Shown here piece by piece: positions 28,226 to 36,726 of a stretch of 53,660 bases of DNA (positions within the stretch are counted from its first letter, which is position 1; each line of letters opens with the position of its first letter). A program made the translations under genes and the position numbers. The notes beneath the pieces were generated by a model that was given only the letters and a program-made list of their open reading frames with translations, did no database searches and was not told where the DNA came from. Source of the stretch: Acetobacteraceae bacterium (GTDB lineage: Bacteria > Pseudomonadota > Alphaproteobacteria > Acetobacterales > Acetobacteraceae); assembly GCA_030037175.1 (NCBI GenBank), contig JASHRV010000260.1:1-53660 (forward strand), given 5' to 3'.

Positions 28226-29287
28226 ATGGATCAGGCAGGAGAACTCTCGGGAAGCCTGAGCATGATCCGCGACAGCGCTGCGGCGCTGGTGCCGCGCGGG
28301 GATCTCCGCCGCATCCGCGCGCTTCGGTTCGAATCCCCCGGCTTCGACCGTGCCGCCTGGCGCCAGATTTGCGCCCTCGGTTGGCTTGGCTTGACACTCC
28401 CCGAATCCGCCGGCGGCAGCGGGTTTGGCATGCGCGCTTTCGTCGCTCTCGCCGAGGAGCTGGGCACAGGCCTCGTGCCAGAGCCGCTCATCCCGGCTGC
28501 CATGGCGGCTCGCGTTCTCACCGGCCCTTTGCTCGCCACCGTGCTGGCGGGCGAGAGCATCGTCATACCGGCGTGGCAGGAGCGCCCGAACAGCCTCGCT
28601 ACAGATGAGGACACTATCCTCGAAGGCAATCGCCTCACTGGCCGCAAGCTCTTCATTCCCATGGCCGGCGGCGCCGACCTCTTCCTCATCTCCGCTCGCG
28701 AAGGTCTTGCCCTCCTTGCCCGAGACGCCCCGGGCGCGACGTTGAGCCTCGAACGCACTCAGGATGGCGGCTTCCTTGGGACGCTCACCCTCGAGCGCGC
28801 ACCCACCACGCCCGTTCCCGGCGATTTCTCCCGTGCGCTCGAGGAAGCCTCCCTGACGACCGCCGCTTATCTCCTGGGCGTGATGAGCCGGGCCTTCGCA
28901 ATCACTCTCGACTATCTTTGCACACGCGTGCAATTCGGCCGCCCGATCGGCGCCTTCCAGGTGCTGCGCCATCGCGCCGCCGATCTCAAGATCCAACTCG
29001 AGCTCAGTCGTGCCAGCATCGAAGCCGCGGCCGCCATGCTCGATTCCGACGCCCCGCTTCCGCTTTGCCGCGCCGCCGTGTCGCGGGCCAAGGCCCGCGC
29101 GTCCGACGCTGCACTCCTAATCACCCGCCAGGCGATCCAACTCCATGGCGGCATCGGCTACACCGACGAGCACGATATCGGTCTCTTCCTGCGCAAGGCC
29201 ATGGTGCTCGCCAATCTCTACGGCTCAGCGGCGCTGCATCGAGCCCGTTATGCAGTGCTCGCAGCGGAGGAAGACGATGGCGGATAA
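28226..29287 (+). CDS. Acyl-CoA dehydrogenase family protein
   Basis: LGWLGLTLPESAGGSGFGMRAFVALAEELGTGLVPEPLIPA; YLCTRVQFGRPIGAFQVLRHRAADLKI; RQAIQLHGGIGYTDEHDIGLFLRKAMV. Confidence 0.95.
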   Translation: MDQAGELSGSLSMIRDSAAALVPRGDLRRIRALRFESPGFDRAAWRQICALGWLGLTLPESAGGSGFGMRAFVALAEELGTGLVPEPLIPAAMAARVLTGPLLATVLAGESIVIPAWQERPNSLATDEDTILEGNRLTGRKLFIPMAGGADLFLISAREGLALLARDAPGATLSLERTQDGGFLGTLTLERAPTTPVPGDFSRALEEASLTTAAYLLGVMSRAFAITLDYLCTRVQFGRPIGAFQVLRHRAADLKIQLELSRASIEAAAAMLDSDAPLPLCRAAVSRAKARASDAALLITRQAIQLHGGIGYTDEHDIGLFLRKAMVLANLYGSAALHRARYAVLAAEEDDGG

Positions 29288-30056
29288 CCCCCCGGGCCCC
29301 GTGCTTTGCGAAAGCCGCGAGGGTGCCACCGCGATCCTCACCCTCGATCAGCCCGCCCGCCGCAACGCGCTCTCGGTCGCGATGCGGCGCGCTCTGATCG
29401 ACGCCTTCGAGCGGATCGAGTCCGACCGCACAGTCTCTGCGGTCGTGGTCACCGGCGCTGAAAACACCTTCTGCTCCGGCGGAGATCTTTCCGATATGGA
29501 GGTGCCGGACATTGCCGCCGGCCGCGAGCGGTTCCGCATCACACACCGGTTGGTGCGACTGATCCTGGGCGGTGCGAAGCCCGTGATCGCGGCGGTCGAG
29601 GGCTTCGCTGCCGGTGCCGGCCTCTCTCTTGCCGCCCTTTGCGACACGATCATCGCTGGCGAAAACGCCTGCTTCGTCGCCGGCTTCGGGAAGGTTGGGC
29701 TGATCGCCGATCTCGGCCTCCTTCACACGCTCCCACGCCGCGTCGGCGAGGGGTGCGCTCGCCAGATCCTGCTCTATGGCGAGCGGCTCGCGGCTGCCGA
29801 AGCATTGCGTATCGGCCTCGCCGACGAAATCGTTCCGCCGGGCACCGCGCTCGCAGCCGCGCTCGCCCGCGCCCGCTGTCTCATCGAGCAGGCGCCACTT
29901 CCGACCGCGTTGACGCGTGCCTTCTTCGCCACCGGCCTCGACGCCGTGCTCGAGCGCGAACGCGAGATACAGACAATGCTCTTTCTCTCCGACGACCATG
30001 CCGAGGGCAAAGCTGCCTTCCTGGCCCACCGCTCTCCGCGCTTTACGGGAGCCTGA
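29277..30056 (+). CDS. Enoyl-CoA hydratase/isomerase family protein
   Basis: AILTLDQPARRNALSVAMRRALIDAFERI...VVTGAENTFCSGGDLSDM...KPVIAAVEGFAAGAGLSLAALCD. Confidence 0.95.
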   Translation: MADNPPGPVLCESREGATAILTLDQPARRNALSVAMRRALIDAFERIESDRTVSAVVVTGAENTFCSGGDLSDMEVPDIAAGRERFRITHRLVRLILGGAKPVIAAVEGFAAGAGLSLAALCDTIIAGENACFVAGFGKVGLIADLGLLHTLPRRVGEGCARQILLYGERLAAAEALRIGLADEIVPPGTALAAALARARCLIEQAPLPTALTRAFFATGLDAVLEREREIQTMLFLSDDHAEGKAAFLAHRSPRFTGA

Positions 30057-30058
30057 TC

Positions 30059-31222
30059 ATGCTGCCCGACACCCATATCAAGGATCTGAATACGCTGGAC
30101 GACGCCGAATTCCGTGCCCGCGTCCGTGCCTTCGTTCTGGCCAATTACCCGGCCGATCTGCGCAACCCGCCGAAGCGGCTGCATTTTCGCGAGAGTCGGC
30201 CTTGGTACATGGCACTGGCCGACCAAGGCTGGTTGGCACCCGGTTGGCCGCGCGAATGGGGCGGAATGGGACTCTCGGCCGCCAAGCAGCTTGTCATGAT
30301 CGAGGAGTTTGAGCGCCACGGCTGCGCCCGCTTCAACGACATGGGTGTCACCATGATCGGCCCGCTCCTCATCCGCTTCGGGACCGACGTCCAAAAGCGC
30401 TTCTTTCTCCCAAAGATTCTCTCGGGCGAGCATATCTGGTGCCAGGGCTACAGTGAGCCCAACGCCGGTTCGGACCTTGCGAGCCTGCGCACCGCAGCGA
30501 TGATCGAGGGCGAGCGCTGGATCATCAACGGCCAGAAGATCTGGACCACGCTCGCCAACGACGCCAACTGGATTTTTCTCCTCGTGCGCACGGACAAGCA
30601 GGCCAAGCCGCAGGAAGGCATCAGTTTCCTCCTGGTGCCAATGGACACGCCCGGCATCACTGTCCGTCCGATCATCAATCTCGATCTGCACGATGAATTC
30701 TGCGAGGTCTTCTTCGACAACGTGGCCGTGCCGCAAGAGAACATGGTCGGCGAGATCAACCGTGGCTGGACCATGGCGAAAGCTCTGCTCGGCTTCGAGC
30801 GTTTGCTGCTTGGTTCGCCAAAACAGGCGGCCTACGCGCTTTCGCGCCTGAAACTTCTCGCGGAGCGCATGGGGGTCTGGGATGATCCGCTCTTCCGCGA
30901 TCGCTACACGCGGCTTCGCCTTGACCTCGCGGACCACAAAGCGCTTTACGAAGGCTTCGCCGAGCGCGTGCGGCGGGGCGAGGCGCTCGGCGCCGATGTC
31001 TCGATGCTGAAGGTGCATCAGAGCGAGCTTTTTCAACGAATCACCGACACGATGATCGAGATCGCCGGCGAGAATGCGGGCCTCCTCGACCCGATGGGCG
31101 GCAACCGCGAGCTTCATCCCTCCGGTCTCTTCATCCAGGCACGGCCGACGACGATCTATGGCGGCAGCAACGAAATCCAACGCAACGTTATCGCCAAGAA
31201 CGTGCTCAATCTTCCCGGTTAG
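30059..31222 (+). CDS. Acyl-CoA dehydrogenase family protein
   Basis: WPREWGGMGLSAAKQLVMIEEFERHG...WCQGYSEPNAGSDLASLRTAA...TTIYGGSNEIQRNVIAKNVLNLPG. Confidence 0.96.
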   Translation: MLPDTHIKDLNTLDDAEFRARVRAFVLANYPADLRNPPKRLHFRESRPWYMALADQGWLAPGWPREWGGMGLSAAKQLVMIEEFERHGCARFNDMGVTMIGPLLIRFGTDVQKRFFLPKILSGEHIWCQGYSEPNAGSDLASLRTAAMIEGERWIINGQKIWTTLANDANWIFLLVRTDKQAKPQEGISFLLVPMDTPGITVRPIINLDLHDEFCEVFFDNVAVPQENMVGEINRGWTMAKALLGFERLLLGSPKQAAYALSRLKLLAERMGVWDDPLFRDRYTRLRLDLADHKALYEGFAERVRRGEALGADVSMLKVHQSELFQRITDTMIEIAGENAGLLDPMGGNRELHPSGLFIQARPTTIYGGSNEIQRNVIAKNVLNLPG

Positions 31223-31352
31223 GCCAGGGGCTCCGCCCCCGGTACCCCGCTGGGGCCTTGAGGCCCCACGCCTCCGATAGCGCTGCGCGGTATGAAACAA
31301 TTGGATTGCAAAGGCTCAGCCTTTGCTGGGTTCCAGGGGCGGAGCCCCTGGC
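31223..31352. repeat. Inverted-repeat intergenic element between convergent genes
   Basis: GCCAGGGGCTCCGCCCC (31223-31239) and exact reverse complement GGGGCGGAGCCCCTGGC (31336-31352); internal hairpins GGGGCCT-TG-AGGCCCC (31252-31267) and GCAAAGGCT-C-AGCCTTTGC (31308-31326). Confidence 0.9.
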
Positions 31353-31384
31353 AGGCGCGAAACGCCCAGCTCAACTTACTTCTT

Positions 31385-32611
31385 CTATATTTGTCGATTG
31401 CTTTCCTGCCCTCCCCCTTGCTCACCCCGCCCGAGCAGCGCGGTCGTGTGGCGGGCGATCATCCGTTCCTCGTCAGTGGGCACGACCCATGCCTCGATGC
31501 GCGAGGTTTCGGTGCTGATCCGTCCCTTGCCGTCACAGTTGCGCTCTGCACCGAGCTCTAGCCCAAGCCATTCGCAGCCTGCGGCCACTTCCGCTCGCGT
31601 CGCCGCATCGTGCTCGCCGATTCCTGCTGTGAAGACGATGCCGTCGAGCCCGCCGAGCGCTGCCGCCAACGAGCCGATCTCGCGCACGATCCGATAAACG
31701 AAGAGCGCAATCGCCTCGACCGCCGCGGGATCGTGGGAGGCGCGTAAGGCACGCATGTCCGAGGAAATTCCCGAGACGCCGAGCAGCCCCGATTTCCGGT
31801 AGATCAGATCCTCGATCGCACGCGCATTCATCCCATGGTTGTCGATGAGGTAAAGCAGCACGCCCGGATCGATGGTGCCGCAGCGCGTGCCCATCATGAG
31901 CCCGTCCACGGCGGTAAAGCCCATCGTGCTCGCGATACTCCGGCCCTCGTGAACTGCGCAGAGGCTCGCGCCATTGCCGAGATGGGCAAGCACGAGCCGC
32001 CGTCCGGCAAGTTCCGGCGCGATCTCGCGGAGGCGAGAGACGATGTATTCGTAGGAAATTCCATGGAATCCGTAACGGCGCACGCCTTCGGCGCTGAGCG
32101 CACGCGGTAAGGCGAATGCCTGCGCAACCGGCGCTTGGCTGCAATGGAATCCGGTGTCGAAGCAGGCTACCTGCGGCAGATGCGCGGCATGCGCCGCGAG
32201 CGCGCGGATCGGCGCGAGATTATGAGCCTGATGCAGTGGCGCCAACGGCTCGAGCGCCGTGAGAGCATCCAGCACCTGATCGTCGATTTTCACCGGTGCC
32301 GCATACCGCGTGCCCCCGTGCACGACACGGTGCCCGACCGCAGCGAGGTGCCCATCCCCAAGCAGTTCCGTCGTGATCTCGAGGATCTCTCGCGTCGCGC
32401 CCTCATGGTCGAGCCCTGATGGCCAGCTCCGCTTGGCTACAGTCTTCCCTGCCGCATCGTGCACCTCGAGATCTGGATCGAGACCCGTTTTGGAGCCGAT
32501 ATCCTCGATCTCGCCGTGAAAGAGGAGCGATTCGGCGGGCTCGGTTCCGTAGAGCGCGAACTTGATGCTCGATGATCCGGCATTGAAGACAGCGATGCAC
32601 TCCTTCATCAC
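31385..32611 (-). CDS. ackA: Acetate kinase
   Basis: IAVFNAGSSSIKFALY, VGHRVVHGG, CFDTGFH, GFHGISYEYI, LAHLGNGASLCAV, TSMGFTAVDGLMMGTRCG-type motifs. Confidence 0.96.
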   Translation of the reverse strand: MMKECIAVFNAGSSSIKFALYGTEPAESLLFHGEIEDIGSKTGLDPDLEVHDAAGKTVAKRSWPSGLDHEGATREILEITTELLGDGHLAAVGHRVVHGGTRYAAPVKIDDQVLDALTALEPLAPLHQAHNLAPIRALAAHAAHLPQVACFDTGFHCSQAPVAQAFALPRALSAEGVRRYGFHGISYEYIVSRLREIAPELAGRRLVLAHLGNGASLCAVHEGRSIASTMGFTAVDGLMMGTRCGTIDPGVLLYLIDNHGMNARAIEDLIYRKSGLLGVSGISSDMRALRASHDPAAVEAIALFVYRIVREIGSLAAALGGLDGIVFTAGIGEHDAATRAEVAAGCEWLGLELGAERNCDGKGRISTETSRIEAWVVPTDEERMIARHTTALLGRGEQGGGQESNRQI

Positions 32612-32616
32612 CGCCC

Positions 32617-33582
32617 TCAGATCAGTGCTTCAGCGACGCGTGCCTGCCGCGCTTGGACGAGCAGGGCCGCGATCGCGCAGGAGGCGAGCCGCGTCAACAG
32701 CGAATCAGCGCGGCTCGTGAGAATGATCGGCACGCGCGCGCCGAGCACGATGCCCGCTGCGTCAGCGCCGGCAAGAAACGAGAGGCTCTTTGCCAGCATA
32801 TTGCCCGCTTCAAGATCCGGCACGACAAGCACGTTGGCTCGTCCGGCGACCGGCGAGGCAATACGCTTGATTTTCGCGGCCTCCGGGTCGATCGCGTTGT
32901 CAAGCGCGAGCGGACCGTCCAGCAGCGCGCCCGTAATCTGGCCGCGATCTGCCATCTTGCAGAGCGCAGCCGCCTCGATCGTCGAGGGTACCTTGGCGCT
33001 CACGGTCTCCATGGCGCTCAGAATCGCGACGCGGACTTCCGGAAAGCGCATAGCGTGAGCCAGATCGATCGCGTTCTGAACGATATCGACCTTCTCATCG
33101 AGCGTCGGCACGATATTCACAGCGGCGTCAGTGATGATCAGCGCGTCTGGATGGCGGGGCACATCCATGATGAAGCAGTGGCTGATGCGTCGCTCCGTCC
33201 GTATCCCGCCGTCCCGCGCCACCACTGCGCCCATCAGCTCGTCGGTGTGCAGGCTTCCCTTCATCAGCGCCTGTGCCCGCCCCTTGGCCACAAGCTCGAC
33301 TCCCTTGGCAGCCGAATCATGGCTGTAGGCCGCATCGACGATCTCGAACGCGTTGATATCGAGCGAAGCCGCCGCCGCCGTCCGGCGAATGCGCTCTGCT
33401 GGACCGACAAGAATCGGCACGATCAGGCCGAGTCGCGCTGCCTCCACCGCTCCATGCAATGAGACATTGTCGCACGGATGCACCACCGCAGTCGTTGCTG
33501 CGGGTACCTGCCGCGCCGCCTCCACCAAGCGTTCATATTTCTCGTGAGGCCTTGGCGGCAGCCCATTGCAATCGTCAGGCAT
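32617..33582 (-). CDS. pta: Phosphate acetyl/butyryltransferase
   Basis: LMKGSLHTDELMGAVVARDGGIRTERRISHCFIMDVPRHPDALIITDAAVNIVPTLDEKVDIVQNAIDLA; adjacent to ackA. Confidence 0.9.
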   Translation of the reverse strand: MPDDCNGLPPRPHEKYERLVEAARQVPAATTAVVHPCDNVSLHGAVEAARLGLIVPILVGPAERIRRTAAAASLDINAFEIVDAAYSHDSAAKGVELVAKGRAQALMKGSLHTDELMGAVVARDGGIRTERRISHCFIMDVPRHPDALIITDAAVNIVPTLDEKVDIVQNAIDLAHAMRFPEVRVAILSAMETVSAKVPSTIEAAALCKMADRGQITGALLDGPLALDNAIDPEAAKIKRIASPVAGRANVLVVPDLEAGNMLAKSLSFLAGADAAGIVLGARVPIILTSRADSLLTRLASCAIAALLVQARQARVAEALI

Positions 33583-33672
33583 CAGCAAAATTCCTTTCCC
33601 GGATTCGGCTCTCCCCGGCATTGAATCTTATCCCGTGCCTGCCGCGGCCGCCCATGCGCCATAATGAAATCA

Positions 33673-33695
33673 GGATCGGCCCACCGCGCCGATCC
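33673..33695. promoter_or_regulatory. Dyad GGATCGGC-N7-GCCGATCC (hpf terminator or operator)
   Basis: Perfect 8-bp arms in the hpf-pta intergenic region; no clear T-tract on the minus strand. Confidence 0.5.
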
Positions 33696-33699
33696 GGCA

Positions 33700-33713
33700 T
33701 TGACATCGATCAA
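33700..33713. promoter_or_regulatory. Candidate FNR/FixK-type box TTGACATCGATCAA
   Basis: TTGAY-N4-RTCAA pattern upstream of pta-ackA. Confidence 0.5.
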
Positions 33714-33734
33714 GGCGCCTCTGCGCCTCGGCTC

Positions 33735-34322
33735 TCAGCGCTCGGCCGGGGGCTCGATCCAGCCGATATGCCCGTCTGGACGACGGTAGATGACGTTCAA
33801 CGTACCGCTCGCGCGGTTGCGGAACATCAACACCTGATGATCCGCGAGATCGAGCCGCATCACTGCGTCGCTGACCGAGAGGCGGTCGATCTCCATTGCC
33901 GATTCAGCAATCACGGTGGCATATGGTCCTGTCTCGGGGCTGCCGGCCGGGGCTGGCGTCGCCAGATCCTCCTGGGAGAGGATATATTGTCGGGCCATTT
34001 CGGGCCGCTCGCGGTTCGCGAGGTCCCGCGCATGTTCGTTGACGCGGCGGCGGTAGCGGCGCAACCGTTTGGCGATGTGCTCGGCCGCGTCATCGAAGGC
34101 GGTATGTGCGTCCTGTGCCTCGCCCTCGGCCCGCAGCACGATATCGCGGCCGGCATGCAGGTTGATATCGCAGGTGAAGAAGCTGCGTGCGCGGCCGAAT
34201 GTGACGGCTGCTTCCAGAGCGTGGTCGAAATACTTGCGTGTGATGCGGTCGAGATTCTCCGAGACGTGCGTGCGCAGCGCGTCCGAGAGGTCGAGCTGCT
34301 TGCCAGCAATGGTGATCTGCAT
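33735..34322 (-). CDS. hpf: Ribosome hibernation-promoting factor (long form)
   Basis: MQITIAGKQLDLSDALRTHVSENLDRITRKYFDHALEAAVTFGRARSFFTCDINLHAGRDIVLRAEGEAQDAHTAFDDAAEHIAKRLRRYRRR; C-terminal VLMFRNRASGTLNVIYRRPDGHIGWI. Confidence 0.96.
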   Translation of the reverse strand: MQITIAGKQLDLSDALRTHVSENLDRITRKYFDHALEAAVTFGRARSFFTCDINLHAGRDIVLRAEGEAQDAHTAFDDAAEHIAKRLRRYRRRVNEHARDLANRERPEMARQYILSQEDLATPAPAGSPETGPYATVIAESAMEIDRLSVSDAVMRLDLADHQVLMFRNRASGTLNVIYRRPDGHIGWIEPPAER

Positions 34323-34330
34323 GGCTTTCC

Positions 34331-35836
34331 TCACGCCGACGCCATCTTCTCACGGCGGCGCTGCACCGAGCTCGGGATGCGCAGCGCCTCCCTGTATTTG
34401 GCCACGGTTCGCCGCGCAATGTCCACACCTTCTCGCCTGAGCGCGGAGACGATTGCGTCATCGGAGAGCACTGAGTCGGCCGTTTCGGCATCAACGAGCG
34501 TCCGGATCCGCTGACGCACCGCTTCGGCGCTGTGGGTCTCGCCATCAACTCCGGCAATCGCAGTCGTGAAAAAATACTTGAGTTCGAAGATTCCGCGCGG
34601 CGTCGCAATATATTTGTTCGCGGTCACCCGGCTCACCGTGCTCTCGTGCATCTCCACCATTTCAGCCACATCGCGCAGGATCAGCGGGCGAAGATGCCCA
34701 ATGCCGTGCTCGAAGAAGCCGTTCTGCCGGCGCACGATCTCGGCCGCCACCTTGAGAATCGTCTCGGCACGCTGCTCGAGAGAGCGGACCAGCCAATTGG
34801 CAGCGGCAAGGCGCTCGGCGAGGAAGGATCGCTCCGCTCCCCGCGCACCGACGCTGATGCGTGCGTGGAAAGCGTGATTGACGAGCACGCGCGGCAGCGT
34901 GTCCGGGTTGAGCTCGAGCCGGAAATCGCCGTTTTCCTCGCGGCGCATCAGGATGTCGGGCACGAGCGGCGCGAGCGGCTCGGTGTCGAAGCGGGTGCCC
35001 GGCTTCGGATCGAGCCGGCGCAGCTCGGCCACCATGTCCGCGAGATCCTCCGCATCGACGCCGCAAATCACACGAAGCTCGTTCATCTCTCGCCGGGCGA
35101 GGAGATCGAGATGCTTGAGCAGGGCCGCCATCGCCGGGTCAAGTCGGTTGCGCTCGGCGAGCTGGGCAGCCAGGCATTCGCTGAGATCGCGGGCAAAGCA
35201 GCCGACCGGATCGAACTGCAGCATGCGTGCCCGTATGCGTTCGATCTCCTCGAGCGGAGCGCCGAGTGCCGCCGCAAGCGCGACGGGCTCGGCCGAGAGC
35301 CGCCCTGCCGGATCGAGCAGCGCGATCAGGTGCGCGCCGATCAGCCGCTCCCGCGGCGCCTCGAATGCGAGCCGGAGCTGTTCGGAGAGATACTCGCGGA
35401 GGGAACGTGGACCCTCCGCCACGTTTTCGATTCCCCGCTCGTCCGGCTCGAAGGACCCGCTGTTCCGGCCCGCCCCATCGGAGAGCCCCCCGCCGTCGGA
35501 CGGCCCACCCGCGTCATAGGTCTCGGCAAGCTCGGCATCGAGGGGCGCCGCTTCCGGTGCCGGCAGCACTTCCGAGCTCACCAGCGCTGCCGCATCTGCC
35601 TCGGGTGGGGGCCCATCCGGCCGCTGGTCGGGTGCCGGTGCCTCTCCGGCCATGTCCCCACCGGTGCTGTCCTGCCCCTCGTCGCGTTCAAGCAGCGGAT
35701 TGCGCTCCAGTTCCTCCGTCACGAAGGTCGCGAGATCGAGGTTCGAGAGCTGTAGCAGCTTGATCGCCTGCCGAAGCTGGGGCGTCATCACCAGCGCGGT
35801 GGACTGGCGGATCTCCAGGCGTGGTCCGATCGCCAT
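34331..35836 (-). CDS. rpoN: RNA polymerase sigma-54 factor
   Basis: LEIRQSTALVMTPQLRQAIKLLQLSNLDLATFVTEELERNPLLE; RPLILRDVAEMVEMHESTVSRVTANKYIATPRGIFELKYFFT; RRTVAKYREALRIPSS RpoN box region. Confidence 0.98.
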   Translation of the reverse strand: MAIGPRLEIRQSTALVMTPQLRQAIKLLQLSNLDLATFVTEELERNPLLERDEGQDSTGGDMAGEAPAPDQRPDGPPPEADAAALVSSEVLPAPEAAPLDAELAETYDAGGPSDGGGLSDGAGRNSGSFEPDERGIENVAEGPRSLREYLSEQLRLAFEAPRERLIGAHLIALLDPAGRLSAEPVALAAALGAPLEEIERIRARMLQFDPVGCFARDLSECLAAQLAERNRLDPAMAALLKHLDLLARREMNELRVICGVDAEDLADMVAELRRLDPKPGTRFDTEPLAPLVPDILMRREENGDFRLELNPDTLPRVLVNHAFHARISVGARGAERSFLAERLAAANWLVRSLEQRAETILKVAAEIVRRQNGFFEHGIGHLRPLILRDVAEMVEMHESTVSRVTANKYIATPRGIFELKYFFTTAIAGVDGETHSAEAVRQRIRTLVDAETADSVLSDDAIVSALRREGVDIARRTVAKYREALRIPSSVQRRREKMASA

Positions 35837-35870
35837 GGCCGGAACTAGTTTTCTGCCGGCTTCGTCCGCG

Positions 35871-35886
35871 GTTCGCGGCCGCGAAC
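35871..35886. promoter_or_regulatory. Perfect 16-bp palindrome GTTCGCGGCCGCGAAC upstream of rpoN
   Basis: Sequence equals its reverse complement; about 35 nt upstream of rpoN start. Confidence 0.4.
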
Positions 35887-35973
35887 GAACTGGATCATCA
35901 ATCGGTTGGAAATGAAACGAAAGCGTTCCGATATCGGCACGGTTCTAGTCATTCCGACCTCGCCATCGGAACA

Positions 35974-36726
35974 CTAGAGGCTGAACCTTTCTCCGAGGTA
36001 GAAACGGCGCACGTCCGCATGCGCCACCACCTCCTCGGGCGCCCCGTGCATTAGGACCTCACCCTCGTGCAGAATGTAGGCCCGGTCCACGATCTCCAGC
36101 GTCTCCCGCACATTGTGGTCGGTGATCAGCACCCCGATCCCGCGCAGCTTCAGATGCGAAACGAGATCGCGAATCTCGCCAAGTGCGATCGGGTCAATCC
36201 CGGCCAGCGGTTCGTCGAGCAGGATATAGCTCGGCTGGCTCGCCAGCGCCCGCGCGATCTCGAGCCGTCGCCGCTCCCCGCCCGAGAGGGCAAGCGAGGG
36301 GGTGCGTCTGAGATGCGTGATCCCGAACTCGGAGAGCAAAGCCTCAAGCATCTGCTCGCGCCGGTCGGCATAAGGCTCGGACACTTCGAGCACGGCCCGG
36401 ATATTCTGCTCGACATTGAGGCCGCGAAAGATGCTCGCCTCCTGCGGCAGATAGCCGATGCCAAGCCGCGCGCGGCGGTACATGGGCAAGCTGGTGATCT
36501 CGGCGCCGTCGAGCGTGATGGAGCCAGTGTCCGGCGGCACCAGCCCGACGATCATATAAAAAGTCGTGGTCTTTCCCGCGCCGTTCGGCCCCAGCAGCCC
36601 GACCGCCTCGCCGCGCGTGAGCCGGATGTTCACATTCCGTACCACCGGACGACGGCGAAACTGCTTGCCCAACCCGCGGGCGACGAGGCCGCCGCCGCCG
36701 GAAAGCACGCGCAGGCGCTCGCTCAT
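35974..36726 (-). CDS. lptB: LPS export ABC transporter ATP-binding protein
   Basis: LARGLGKQFRRRPVVRNVNIRLTRGEAVGLLGPNGAGKTTTFYMIVGLVPPDTGSITLDGAEIT; LSGGERRRLEIARAL. Confidence 0.97.
   Translation of the reverse strand: MSERLRVLSGGGGLVARGLGKQFRRRPVVRNVNIRLTRGEAVGLLGPNGAGKTTTFYMIVGLVPPDTGSITLDGAEITSLPMYRRARLGIGYLPQEASIFRGLNVEQNIRAVLEVSEPYADRREQMLEALLSEFGITHLRRTPSLALSGGERRRLEIARALASQPSYILLDEPLAGIDPIALGEIRDLVSHLKLRGIGVLITDHNVRETLEIVDRAYILHEGEVLMHGAPEEVVAHADVRRFYLGERFSL

Noticed and set aside
35887-35973. Sigma-54 (-24/-12) promoter near rpoN
   Set aside because: No convincing TGGCAC-N5-TTGC match.
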